A stretch of DNA of 64,000 bases from Dendrophyllia cribrosa (Eukaryota > Cnidaria > Anthozoa > Scleractinia > Dendrophylliidae): assembly GCA_024195265.1 (NCBI GenBank), contig JAJLRJ010000002.1:19689104-19753103 (forward strand). The letters are read 5' to 3'. The notes beneath the pieces were generated by a model. The model ran no database searches. It saw only the letters and a list, made by a program, of their open reading frames with translations, and was not told the DNA's origin. This document shows positions 24,263 to 35,519 of this stretch, in pieces (position 1 is the stretch's first letter; each line of letters begins with the position of its first letter). The position numbers and the translations under genes are program-made.

Positions 24263-24394
24263 AGAGGTTTTGCACGGCAGCCATGTTGCATGGCAGGAAC
24301 AATGAAAATGTTTGCATTAGAAAGAACATTCTTTCCCATAGGAAAAAGAATCTATTGTTCCTGCCATGCAACATGGCTGCCGTGCAAAACCTCT
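24263..24394. mobile_element. Hairpin MITE with 41-bp perfect arms
   Basis: agaggttttgcacggcagcc at the left and ggctgccgtgcaaaacctct at the right belong to perfectly inverted arms extending through catgttgcatggcaggaacaat. The spacer is about 50 bp. It lies exactly at the point where the interrupted LINE resumes. Confidence 0.8.
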
Positions 24395-25500
24395 ATTGAC
24401 TAAACTATTTAACCGGTCACTCGAGGCAAGCACTTTCCCATCAATCTGGAAACACGGTAAAGTTTCTGCTTTGTTTAAAGGAGGTGATCGTACAGATTGC
24501 AACAACTGAGACCCATTACTGTACTCCCAACCATCAGCAAGATTCTAGAACGGGCCGTACACCAACAACTGTACGATTTTCTGTCAGAGTACAAACTACT
24601 TACTTCAAATCAATTTGGTTTCCGCCCCAAACTTTGCCTTGCTCATTTTACAGACAACATACTGCTGAATCTTAATCGTGGCTGCTTCACCGGAGCCCTC
24701 TTCCTAGATCTCTCCAAAGCGTTTAACACCGTGGATCATGGGCTTGTTGTTGGAAAACTCAAGGCTATTGGCGTCAGTTCTCAAGTCGTGATGTGGTTTG
24801 CCTCATATCTTGAATGTCGGTACCAAGTTACTTCTGTTGAAAACTCTCAGTCCTCTCCTCAGAAGGTTCTTGTTGGAGTACCTCAGGGAGCATCCTCGGT
24901 CCCCTCCTATTTCTCATCTATGTTAACGATCTTCCAAACTGCCTAGAACATTGCCAAGTAATTATGTATGCTGATGATACTGTGATATACTTTTGTGGAC
25001 AATACTGTCAAGATGTTGAATACCATTTTAATGTCGACCTTGCCAATTTGGCCGAATGGTTTAACAGTAACTACTTGACCTTAAACATATCGAAAGCAAC
25101 GTTTATATTGTTTGGCAGCAATCGTAAGTTACAAACCTGCCAAGGTATAAATTTTACCATAGATGATGAAAACTTAGAGAGCGCAGATTCAATGAAGTAT
25201 CTTGGTGTGATCATTAACAAGAGCATGAAATGGAATGAACACATCGAATCAAACTAAATCAAAGGATCGGCTTATTGAAACGGGTTAAACATCTTCTGCC
25301 TCTGGAAGCGCGAGTCACTTTATACAAGTCTCTGATAATCCCTCTTTTCGATTATGCTGACAACATCTGGGGAGACACAGTTAACATTGTACTGATGGAC
25401 GATTTGCAGATCCTTCAAAACAAGGCTGCAAAAGTTATTCTCGATTTGCCAAACTACGCTTCGTCCACAGATGCTCTTCACGCTTGGAAATTTTTGATCG
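24395..25500 (+). pseudogene. Jockey/CR1-like LINE reverse transcriptase (piece 2)
   Basis: This continues the LINE begun at 21970. Motifs in order are LTKLFNRS, RPITVLPTISKILERAVHQQ, FGFRPK, FLDLSKAFNTVDHG, GVPQG and the catalytic YADDTVIY, followed by the thumb and connection region to DALHAW. The frame is broken at least three times: near 24508, after GVPQG at about 24895 by a one-base loss, and near 25255. The RT is therefore dead. After 25500 about 350 bp of unrelated AT-rich sequence intervenes before the LINE frame is recognised again at 25858-25902 (GIVDFNFNI). Confidence 0.8.
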
Positions 25501-27593
25501 AAATTGGGCCATATTTTTTTGATACAAGTTATCTTTGTCAGTTTTCCTCCAATTCGCCTCATATTTTCGACGATAACAGATATTGTCATTGCAGAGGGAA
25601 CTATAGTTTTGGATTTTTATTTTTTAGTGTTTTTGGCGGGAAAGTGACGTCACAAAGTTTGCGCCAAAATTTACATTTTACATTTTGAGCTATTTTGTGA
25701 TAGTTTCAAAAAGAACAAGTTCCAAAAACTTCAAAACTGAAGAGATAACTGAAATATCTTGATTCAGTCAAGAGATATAATTAGTTGAAGTTTGTATTTA
25801 AGCTATTTTTAGTAACAAAATGGCAGGAATTTCGAAATTCAAATAATGATATCTTTTCACTGATTCAGTATATTCATGGAATCGTGGATTTTAATTTTAA
25901 CATCTTAAGAGCGACTTGTTGTAACTATCAACTATACCTATGCAAGATAGAAAAATTCGATTTTCTCATACTTCGTCACAATAAAGGTCTTTACTAGCTT
26001 GTTTAAAAAATATTACTTTTAGGTTGTTTGGATTTTTATTTTTTAGCCGAAACGGCTTTTTGCATTTGCCGCCCACACTCGCCCAAAATCGTCGCTGAAA
26101 ACCCACGTTTTTCGCGAGCGAGCAAGCTAAAATTAAAACCGTGTCTGGAAAAACTGTACCACCCTGTTAAAATATCGCCTTTTGAAAGTCATTTCGCCTT
26201 GTCAGATCAGAATCAAACCTGAGCCTGAATTTTTTATCGAATTTCCAAATTTATGTCCTTCGACGGCTAGGAACCACATGAAAATTTAGGTCAAATTCGT
26301 GGGCCAAAAAGTCAATCTGGTACATGGATTTAACTATCAAAACTATTTTTTAAGAACAAAGTATCATTTCATCTCACTTTTTATCCAAAAACTGGCTTGG
26401 GTAAATAAAACGAAAAATTTTGAGAGCGTCTTGAAAACACGGCACTTAAGCTAATTACTTGTCATTTTGACCTTTCATGCTGCGAGTGTTATCACAAACA
26501 TTGATCCGGAAAATTTAACTGTGGGTCCCATCTCCCGTGAAATAGTGGTCAGTGTGTCTTAAATATCTGAGAAATATCATTTATGGTATTTATAAATCAA
26601 CATCAAACCCAAACCGAGCATTTTTGTGGTCTAACACAGGTTTATTTTGAATTGCGAACTGTCCATTTGCTAGCGAGTTTGTACAATACATGCGACAAAA
26701 TACCCGTTTATAAATCAGCATCGACAAAAAACGTCAGGAAACCGGTACAATAGATCATTAACCAAATCTGTACAAGTATTTCTTACCTTAATCAAGCATA
26801 TCTTGATAAGAAATAGTAACATTGTTGCCGGCTTTACGATAGCGTGCACGAAACGTTCACTGTTCCAAAACTGTTGCCATAAGTTACATATTAACTGACA
26901 GCCACCGGAACCCCAAGGTTACGCATGCTGTAAAAATTAAAAAAGACAAGGAGCCCGTTGGGCATCGCAACTGGCTCGTTTGGTCTGAGTTTCCACCCGG
27001 TTTTCATTTTAGAGTTTTATATTAGCAATCCACAATATACAATCTGGAATCTATTAATATATGCACAGTCCAGTCCACATCAACATTTACATTTCACTCC
27101 CCGCTTCAAGCACTCCTTAGGGAAGGACCATTTTATTTTTAAGGGGGCGGGGGTTGGGTAATTACCACAAAAAAAATTCATGCACTGGAAAAGTAAAGAA
27201 AAAAAATCATGCACAGCGAGCCAAAGGAAAAAAAGGTATCCAACGATCCCCAAACAAAATTCTTGCACAACATCAAGACGGAAAAAAAATTCATGATCAG
27301 GAAAATTGCTGCCCCATGCCCCTTGCCCGCCATAAAAATAAAATGGTCCATCCCTTAGTAGGCTACAATTTCAGGTCTATTATTTTTTTCTCTGATCGGC
27401 TCCGTACTGTTAGAAAAAACAAAAGTTCAGAACTTTGTATATTTTTTTCCCTTTAAAATGCTTGAAACCACCTACTACAAGGAATCAGGATTGTTTACAT
27501 GTAAATACAGGTATTTTGGAGAATCAGTGATAGGAATAAATTAAAGTTTAAGAAATTCTTATGTCAACTTTTATTTCTAGGGATTCACCTTAA

Positions 27594-28128
27594 AACTCGG
27601 ACGTACACGCAAACGTATACCCCCACCATGGTACAAGGGGAGGGACCCCCCTTGGGTTTTTGCGATGTTGCAATATTTCGGAAATATTTTACATCTAATA
27701 GATAGCCAGCGATGTGCTCTACAAGATAAGGTAAATAGTATGGGTTGTGGCGCTGCTGGGGGGTCCGTGACGTCATCCAAAATGGCCGCCATGTTGGATT
27801 TTACTAAAAATTCAAATTTATCGGAAAAATGCGGGAATTGCAAATATTGTTCGCTAGAGTTGCAAAATAACATATAATTAAACATTTTGATGCGTTTGGT
27901 AGCATTTTATATATTTTTTGCTGAAAAAAGGTGAAAAGCACGCATTTTTATTCAAAAATGGGTTGACCTCATGTTACTTATGACATCATATCTCGTTACC
28001 ATAGCAACCGGTTGTCGCCAAACTTTACCAAAATGTGTCTCAAGGATAAATGAACAGCATTGAAAACGACATAAGCTAATGTTAAATGGTCTTTAAAATA
28101 TCGGAGAAAAACCTTGTACGTCCGAGGG
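27594..28128. mobile_element. Nested TTAA MITE (..ctcggacgtac / gtacgtccgaggg)
   Basis: Bordered by TTAA at 27590-27593 and 28129-28132. The right terminus reads gtacgtccgaggg; the left is ctcggacgtac preceded by aa. Termini ending in GGG next to TTAA are typical of piggyBac-type MITEs. No transposase. Confidence 0.7.
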
Positions 28129-28204
28129 TTAATTTATTTCATGATTTTAATCCCTGTTAAACTAATATATCGAGTTCGTTATAACATTATACCCGTTTTT
28201 ATTT

Positions 28205-28388
28205 TATAAAAGAAATAAAAAAAATTGTTCCTCGCACATTGTTGAGTTATATAAGCATTTAGGAATTTTTAAGAACACTACTAGAGAAGTGCGAGAAGCA
28301 CTTCTCTGCACTTCTTTCGTGTTCTTAAAAATTCCGGCGTGCTTATATAACTCAACAATGCACTCGGCGCGTTTTTTTTATTTCTTTA
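28205..28388. mobile_element. Palindromic MITE, family member 1
   Basis: The arms share ttgttgagttatataagca and tgcttatataactcaacaa, with gaatttttaagaacac at the inner edge. An inverse-orientation member of the same family is at 46617-46812. Confidence 0.75.
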
Positions 28389-29713
28389 AGATGAAAGTCT
28401 ATTCTCGCGAACTTCTGTAATATTTTAAAGCAAGAAATGATTTTTACATAGAAATTATAATTCCAGATTCTAATTATTAGGACTCGCAAAAAAACCTCAT
28501 GGGTCCAAACCATAATGGCCATCCATGTTGTGCAAAAACGAGCACGGTGACCCCATTTTTATTGCATTTTTACAATGGAAAATGACATAATTACCAACTG
28601 GACCAAATATTCCTTCTTTTTCAATGGAATCACCTTAAAAAAGGAAATAGTATGTTTTATTTGGTTTTGATACTAGCCTGGAACTATGTTACGCACAAAC
28701 TTGGGCTCCTGTGGCTGTCAGTTAATATGTAACTAATGGCAACAGTTTTGGAACAGTGAACGTTTCGTGCACGCTATCGTAAAGCCGGCGACAATGTTAC
28801 TATTTCTTATCAAGATATGCTAGATTAAGGTAAGAAATACTTGTACAGATTTGGTTAATGATCTATTGTACCGGTTTCCTGACGTTTTTTGTCGATGCTG
28901 ATTTATAAACGGGTATTTTGTCGCATGTATTGTACAAACTCGCTAGCAAATGGACAGTTCGCAATTCAAAATAAACCTGTGTTAGACTACAAAAATGCTC
29001 GGTTTGGGTTTGATGTTGATTTATAAATACCATAATTGATATTTCTTAGATATTTAAGACACACTGACCACTATTTCACGGGAGATGGGACCCACAGTTA
29101 AATTTTCCGGATCAATGTTTGTGATAACACTCGCAGCATGAAAGGTCAAAATGTCAAGTAATTAGCTTAAGTGCCTTGTTTTCAAGACGCTCTCAAAATT
29201 TTTCGTTTTATTTACCCAAGCCAGTTTTTGGATAAAAAGTGAGATGAAATGATACTTTGTTCTTAAAAAATAGTTTTGATAGTTAAATCCATGTACCAGA
29301 TTGACTTTTTGGCCCACGAATTTGACCTAAATTTTCATGTGGTTCCTAGCCGTCGAAGGACATAAATTTGGAAATTCGATAAAAAATTCAGGCTCAGGTT
29401 TGATTCTGATCTGACAAGGCGAAATGACTTTCAAAAGGCGATATTTTAACAGGGTGATATAGTTTATCCAGAAACGGTTTTAATTTTAGTTTCCTCTCTC
29501 GCGAAAAACGTGGGTTTTCAGAGGCGATTTTGGACGAGTGTGGGCGGTAAATACAAAGAGCCGTTTCGGCTAAAAAATAAAAATCCAAACAACCTAAAAG
29601 TTATATTTTTTAAACAAGCTAGTAAAGACCTTTATTGTGACGAAGTATGAGAAAATCGAAATTTTCTATCTTGCATAGGTATAGTTGATAGTTACAGCAA
29701 GTCGCTCTTAAGA

Positions 29714-30125
29714 AACTAACGTTCACGCTTATAACACAAGACGAAAAAACGACTTTCGTCTTCTTTCTGTGAAAAGGAACCACGGAAGACAGACTTTTTT
29801 TATACAAAGGTGTTAAAGAATGGAACGATTTAGACTCATCTTTTAAAGAAACTAACTCCATTCTATTTTTTAAGCAAAAAGTTAAAAACTATTTTTTTTA
29901 AATCTATAGTTAGCCCTAAGCATTACCTTTTTACTAAGTTCAGTTTTTACAACTTACATGTTTTTATAGCTTTTAGTGTATAATATATTTTTCTTAGCGT
30001 AATTTTGTAGTTTTTAATCTTTTTAAGATAGTTGGCTTTTAACCATTTTTTTTATTTACACAGGGCCTTACAGAATACCACTATAATAGTGAAGTGGGCT
30101 CCCTGTATAAAGATTGTTATTATTA
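29714..30125 (+). pseudogene. Jockey/CR1-like LINE 3' end (piece 3)
   Basis: The C-terminal codons of the split LINE resume right after the TTAA element (AYNTRRKNDFRLLSVKRNH in one frame, then KGVKEWNDLDSSFKETNS in another, FFKQKVKNYFF at the end). They are followed by a short 3' UTR and the tail gggctccctgtataaagattgttattattat, a (TTA)n end typical of such elements. Several frameshifts are present. Confidence 0.7.
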
Positions 30126-30908
30126 TAAGACAGGGATGTAGAGAACAACCAGAGGGTCGTCTTTGTGACTACTGTTCTGTCAACTAATCACCCTTGGACT
30201 GGGCCTGAAATTTCTAGTGTTCCACAGCCAGTTCCAGACCAATCGAATTTGCCACACTTTCTTCCAGTTTGCAAAACCCCCCTTACAAATGATCAAGGTA
30301 AGCCAAGGTCCGTTGATGACTACCAGCCTCGAGCGCAGATTTTCCTTATTTAAAGGTTCTCCAAATGTCGAGGACAACGCAGCGATCACCAACTTTTCAA
30401 CAAACTGTGCTGTACCTTCTTGACATTAAGCGACGAGAAACTATCCGTGCACTGAATCAAAGAAAGTTAAATTAACAACAGAGAAACAAAAAAAGCTACG
30501 GCAGCTATAATTGGGAGGAACTAACAGTAAATGGAGGCTTCAACAAACTCACTGTAAGTGAATTAGAGAAATATCTCAGCCACCATCACCTGCCAAAATA
30601 TGGGGAAAAGATACACAAAATCAAGCGTATTTTAGTTGTCACGTCTGTCGGTCAAACACTGGACGAGAGAAAGTACGTATACAATCCTTGCTAGCAACCA
30701 AGGATTGAACGATCATCCGATGAGGTTACAGTGTACAAGTAGTGATGTTTCAAGCAGTGACTCAGAGGAGGAAGTAAAATTAAGAGAGGAATTTCGCAGC
30801 TCGGATGACACATCTTATTCTAGTGACACATCTAGTGACGAGCTACTGCTTACTACTACTACAGGCAGTGGCAGAGAGGCAGGCTCCTGGAAAAATGCCT
30901 TCATTTAA
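30126..30908 (+). pseudogene. SAP-like domain fragment with acidic Ser-rich tail
   Basis: Around 30480-30640 the translation reads YGSYNWEELTVNGGFNKLTV then SELEKYLSHHHL, followed by a basic KIHKIKRI. This is the two-helix pattern of a SAP-like DNA-binding domain as found in cnidarian transposon-linked proteins. The frame shifts near 30640 into a Ser/Asp/Glu-rich tail (SSSDSEEE, SSDTSSDELLL) that ends at 30908. Upstream, 30130-30300 looks like an exon ending at a gatcaag-GTAAGC donor. Frame breaks and lack of a start suggest a dead fragment. The identity is tentative. Confidence 0.4.
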
Positions 30909-30909
30909 A

Positions 30910-31167
30910 ATTAAACTGATATATATATGGTACATCACATGCAAGCCAGAGGACGCCCACCTGGACGGAGCTTAACCTGCTTTCTGTGTCATTAAGCGCC
31001 TCCAGCAGCATATCGCTGGTCAACTGGATGTAGAAAGACAGTGCATGTGGAGTAAAGTTTCTTGTCTTAAAGGAGATATTAAACACGGTAGCAGCGACCA
31101 AGTCTCAAACCAATGAACTTTAGATCTGAAGTCCAACACGCTAGCCACTACATCATCGCGCCACCAC
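30910..31167 (-). mobile_element. tRNA-derived SINE
   Basis: Read on the minus strand, the 5' part begins gtggtggcgcgatgatgtag and looks like a tRNA: an A-box-like tagtggctagcg at about 31138-31150 and a B-box-like ggtttgagact at 31101-31111 (canonical is GGTTCGANNCC, so mutated). Their spacing fits an RNA polymerase III internal promoter. A non-tRNA body follows to an AT-rich end near 30915. It is not a functional tRNA because the acceptor stem does not close. Confidence 0.6.
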
Positions 31168-31500
31168 AAAAATACGGCATGGATACATACAATATAACTT
31201 GTATTTTATAGAAATCAGATTAATAGCGGGGGGGAGAGTATTGAAATTCTTCCCCCAACAGAACAGCGGGGGAGGGGCTGAAAAAAATCCAGATTCACTA
31301 AGGGGGGGGGGGGCATGAAAAAAAGAAAATTGTCCTCAAAAGGCCCCACTTCAATTGCAACAGTGAACTACAATAAAAATTATTGTATGACATTTGATCT
31401 CTTTTGTTGTTGATCTCTGATCAGGTCTACGTCTATAATAAAAATATTAAAATACTGTCTACCATCAGATATAATGGGGGTACCCAGCAAGGCTAACTGT

Positions 31501-32215
31501 CTAAGGACCTGATTTATACATGAGCCAGGCTGGCCCGGTTAGCCGAGCGCGGCCCAAGCTGACCTTTGCCAAGATAAGTGACTTTCAGCCCGGTATTACA
31601 TGAGGCAAGCTACCCGGGCAAGAAATAAATTAAGATCAGAAGATTTTGGCTGGAAGTTGTTATTTTGAAAATGATGGCAAAGGGTAGATTGTTTTAGCAT
31701 ATTGGATCATTTTCTTTGAGCTTTTAGAACTACTCAGTCTTGTGTGCCTCCTTATGTCATTTAAAAAGCAGGAATGTAGCTAAGAGCCAGCTACGGGCTA
31801 ATTTCACCAGCTGAAAGAGAACTTATCACCGGCTGAAATTTCACTAGAAAACAAAGACTTGGGGTGATTTTGAAGGTGCACAAGCCAGAAAAACTGGCTA
31901 GACTTGTTAATGAGCCTGCTCAGTTTTTTCTTAACTAAACCCTTGAAAAAGAAAAATGACAATTTACAGGCGAGCGGGCTTGCTCTGATTCAAATTTTTG
32001 CTGCCCCGGGTAGCCGGGCTGGCCCAGTAAACGCAATTACATGGAATAATGTCAGCCAAGTTAGCCGGCATCCTGGCATCGCTATACCGGTATCCCAGCT
32101 AACCAGGCTGGCCTGGTTATCACATAATTGCAAGGTTGATTTTTGTTGGGTTTAACAGACATGCCGAGATCTCAGCAAAACTGGGCCAGCCTGGCTCATG
32201 TAATCAGGCCCTTAG
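31501..32215. mobile_element. CTAAGGRCCTG inverted-repeat element, complete
   Basis: The left end ctaaggacctgatttatac and right end gtaatcaggcccttag are inverted repeats. Many cccggttagccg and ggctggcc motifs lie next to the ends. It is inserted at the same caaggctaac block as the truncated relative at 11852-12628, as expected if the segmental duplication carried it. 31325-31500 is the duplicated flank also seen at 2010-2310. Confidence 0.65.
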
Positions 32216-32555
32216 AAGACATTGTCTCCTAGAGTTTTAGCAAAAAATGGCAATTTGAAGCCACTAATACCATTTTTTGACCAGTCTGGACAATTTGCAA
32301 ACATTAAGGCTAGCCAAATGTCGTTTGCAACAATACATGACAACTAAACATACTTTCCCTTCAAAGGGATTAGTATGTGCACAAAACAAAATTTCAAAAA
32401 CTATTCTTTTCTTCCTTTTTAACTTGTGAATGTACCAAACATTCAAAGTTCAGTGAGGCTTTTTTCATGAATTCAAGCTTTCATGTTGTTGTTGTTTTTT
32501 ACGTTGTCACAAAATTTCCTTTGCATCAATAGCAAAGAGCATGATTAAAAGACAT

Positions 32556-34632
32556 TTACATCTGAAAAACCGCTTTGGAAATTTCAGCTCTAGACAGAGC
32601 ATCCAGAGCTGATTGGTAATTGGGCAAATCAAAGACAACAATACCCAACTTAACATAATTCAAATACTTTTCAGCCATATCTTTTACCAACTGAACAGCT
32701 TTAGGAAAAGTAAAAGGATTAATGTGTGAGCCCATGATTTTCAGTTCCTTGGCATAAACTTCATGAGGGTCAATTTTGATTGATGACTCTTTGGGACAGC
32801 ACCCAAACACGAGCATCTTTCCACCACAGCGTAACCACTTTATTGCTTGTTCAATTGCAGCTGGAACACCAGTGCAATCAACAACTGCATCAAAACCCCA
32901 GTTGTCATCGCCAGCAAGTTTTGCTTCTTTTGAACTGTTCACCAGGATCTCGGGATGCACAACTTGGTAGCTGATGTCTAGCCCACTTGCAAGGTTTCTC
33001 CGACGCTCAGAAACCTCACTGATGGTGACTTTCCTGTAGCCATGAAAGTGAAGTAAACAGGCCCATAGAAGCCCAATGATTCCAGAACCACAAATAAGAA
33101 CATTGGATGATGTCGCTAATGGTATTAACAGATCAAACCCATGAGCAATGCATGAGTAGGGCTCGCACAGGGCCGCTTGACGCAGTGTTATCAGAGGTGG
33201 AACATGATAGATAGTTTCTGCAGAAACCTGGCAATATTGAGACCATCCCCCATTACGCCAAACGCCAACTGCTGAACGGATGCCACCAGTTTTACAGAAG
33301 TGTGGCTGGCCTTTTTGACAAAACAAACATCTACCACATTCAGTGTTTGGCTTGATCACCACCCTGAAACAGAGACAACATCAACCATTATTAGATAAAG
33401 TGGTTTTCAGTTGAAGAAAGTAATTTCACAATTTATTGCTATGGTGTTACATTGCCAGACCTGCCAACCCCCAAGAGTGAAAAAACTGGAGGTGGGCTCA
33501 AAAAAACCTTGACATTGAGCAAAAAAACTGGAGATTTTGCAAAAACATCACCTGACTTTATTATTCAATCTATACGTAGGTGAAGGTTAACCATTAGCAC
33601 TGCTGTACAACTTCTCAGTCTTATCAGCACTCCGTTGTTGTTTCGGTTTGGATTCATCTGAACTTTCAGCTGAATTGGAGTCTTCGTCGACATGTAATAC
33701 TGTTTCCGATTCACGCTGAAAACCCGCCATTGCTTGTGAAATTCTCTTACGTAGGAAAGCATGTCGGGAAGGCACAGCCAGCTAGACTTGTACCCAGACC
33801 CCGGTTACCTTGAGAACAACCCAACAGAAGCCAAAACGGAAAATGTTCTGTGTGCTACAGATTATAATGTTTGAAACAAACCTTTAGAAACTTAATTTCA
33901 CAATTAATATCAGCGAGGGTTTTCTCAGAAAAACTGGGAAATTTGAGGTCTTCGTCGGGAGACCATGAGAAAAGACAGAAAACCGGGAATCTCCCGGAGA
34001 AACCAGGAGGGTTGGCAGGTCTGCATTGCTATACTTCTTGATTGGCAAAAACCAACTTGTGCCACTCTTTAAACCAATGAAGTACATTTTCCTGCACTTA
34101 CAGTAGCATCTGCTACATGTATTTGCTTTAAGTTTTGATTTATTCACTGGATTGTCTTTGTCTGTTGTGTTTAGTCAGAGTGATTACTTTGGTTTCGATT
34201 TTATGACACTCAATTGAAAACTATACTCTTTGTGCACATTATGGTTTTGAATTTGTAGTGTAAATTTCATATGACAGTCCTAATGGGTTTTTTAGTTTAA
34301 GTAAGGATGCGAAGTTTAGATTGCACAATGTAAAGTTCCTAAGAAAATGATCCAAGTATGGGCAGCTAAATTCTTACCGATCTCCAACAGAAATGCCCTT
34401 TACTTGGGGTCCAAGTTGTCAGTGAGGTTACCTCACTGACAACTCCTGCGAATTCATGTCCCAAGATCACACATTTGGCAGATGGAAACTCGCCCGCAAT
34501 GATGTGAAGATCTGTTCCACATATTCCAGAGAAAGCTACTTTGACTAGCACCTCGTTTGGCGATGAAACATGAGGGTTTGGAGTAGTAATTACCGAAAGT
34601 TGACCGTCCCAGAGTTGAACAGCAGTGCTCAT
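32556..34632 (-). pseudogene. Zn-dependent polyol dehydrogenase-like, copy C, exon 1 frameshifted
   Basis: This is the third complete copy of the array. Exon 2 (32556-33363) is open and keeps CGRCLFCQKGQPHFC, GSGIIG and EISKAVFQM. Exon 1 (34378-34632) is 255 nt instead of 239: a 16-bp insertion at 34415-34430 follows the GVVSEV codons and moves the frame by one, so the normal GTAAGA donor now joins out of frame. The inserted bases are the reverse complement of the 13 bp beside them, so the insert makes a perfect hairpin. Start codon, C38, H59 and E60 precede the break. Unless splicing bypasses it or it is an assembly error, the protein ends early and lacks the structural zinc lobe and NAD domain. 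The good state of exon 2 implies the break is recent. The intron is about 1.0 kb. Confidence 0.8.
33456..34023. mobile_element. Inverted-repeat element cagacctgccaac, larger member
   Basis: It has the same perfect 13-bp termini as 11255-11671, flanked by cattgc on both sides (33450-33455 and 34024-34029), the likely target duplication. It contains a 62-codon minus-strand open stretch (33587-33775) rich in Ser/Asp/Glu with no ATG start of its own and no recognised homology. It lies in the intron of dehydrogenase copy C. Confidence 0.7.
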
Positions 34633-34682
34633 GTTGTGATCACAAACAAAATTCGCTAGAGGGCTAGGCACTAATTTGGTTT

Positions 34683-35519
34683 GTGACTCGCGTGACCTAC
34701 ACGGGGTGTTGGGTTAAATCACGCGCGTCACGCAAACAAGCTCGAGGCTTTTACTCTTTCTTTCCATGGAAACAGTCAATTGAAAAAAAAATATTAGGAC
34801 GCTTTGTAACCTTGCTCCACATTGCATGTGAAGAGCAGCCGACGTCCGATGTCCGAAAGTCCGACACACTAACAACTAGATCACAACCCCTCCCACGCTT
34901 TAAAACTAACAACAATCATACTCCACAAAACCTTCAAAATCGGAATTTTTTTATTTCTGATAGTTGTGACTCAAATGTGAGTCTCGACTTCGTGTGCAGC
35001 TGAATGAATTGAAGACCGCACAGCTCGCCGGGACCTCCGCTCAAAGCAAGACCTTCTGCGCATGTCAGTTTGTGATCTGCTCGTCATTCGCTTGAGTCGT
35101 GAACTTATTTTAAACACATCAGATGATTGGCGATTCTAACCTTGTCAACCTCCTCTTAACTAACACTGATCTCTACGACCCAGGAGCGAGTCCTTATATA
35201 AACATTTTTTTTTTTTTGCGTTGTTAGTAGTAGAAAACGCTGAAAAAAATTGGGTGTTTCTTGAACCTCTTCTTTGAACCTTCCGATCCGTTTACTAAGT
35301 GAGTGGCATGGAGTTCACCTGCTTCTTTAGTACCAGTAAGTTGTGATTTTTTTGCAAATTAATTTGTGTGCTCTTCGAGAAATGCTGCTTCGGGCCCTAA
35401 AGAGAACCCGTTAAGTAAGTAAATGGACCCGAACGTTCTTGGTAGCTTCGAGAAACGGGCCCTAGAGGCGGGGTGTCCGTTAAAAGGAGGTTGACTATAT
35501 TTTGTGACAAATGCAAGAT
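34683..35519. other. Spacer between copy C and the peroxidase gene
   Basis: It contains the remnant of the shared dehydrogenase upstream block (cgcgtcacgcaaacaagctcgag near 34725) and, at about 35470-35501, a right end related to the 6877-7287 MITE. It should include the peroxidase 3' UTR. I could not pick out a convincing SECIS stem-loop by eye. Confidence 0.5.

Larger units (their letters stand above)
25903..29713. mobile_element. 3.8-kb TTAA-flanked element with ~1-kb inverted arms
   Basis: The left arm (25903-26930) and right arm (28685-29713) are inverted copies over about one kilobase, both ending in cttaagagcgacttg. TTAA borders the element on both sides. Removing it joins the LINE codons on either side (FNFNIL before; RN and then NVHAYNTRRK with one base out of frame after), which proves insertion into the LINE. 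The interior contains only further non-autonomous repeats: a hairpin at about 27110-27361 (aaggaccattttattttt and its complement), a second TTAA element at 27594-28128 and a hairpin at 28205-28388. No transposase is visible. The short ORFs in the arms are mirror images of each other and not genes. Confidence 0.8.

Noticed and set aside
25320..25589. 89-codon minus-strand ORF
   Set aside because: Antisense of the LINE reverse transcriptase region.
26028..26222. Similar 64-codon ORFs at 26028-26222 (+) and 29394-29588 (-)
   Set aside because: They are mirror copies in the inverted arms of the 3.8-kb element and carry no known domain.
31073..31167. Functional tRNA gene
   Set aside because: A- and B-box-like motifs are present, but the B box is mutated, the acceptor stem does not pair and a SINE body follows.
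34990..35110. Possible SECIS element (aatgacgag...aaactgacatg) for the peroxidase
   Set aside because: The spacing between the ATGA, AA and GA parts is too short for a standard SECIS and I could not draw a stable stem.
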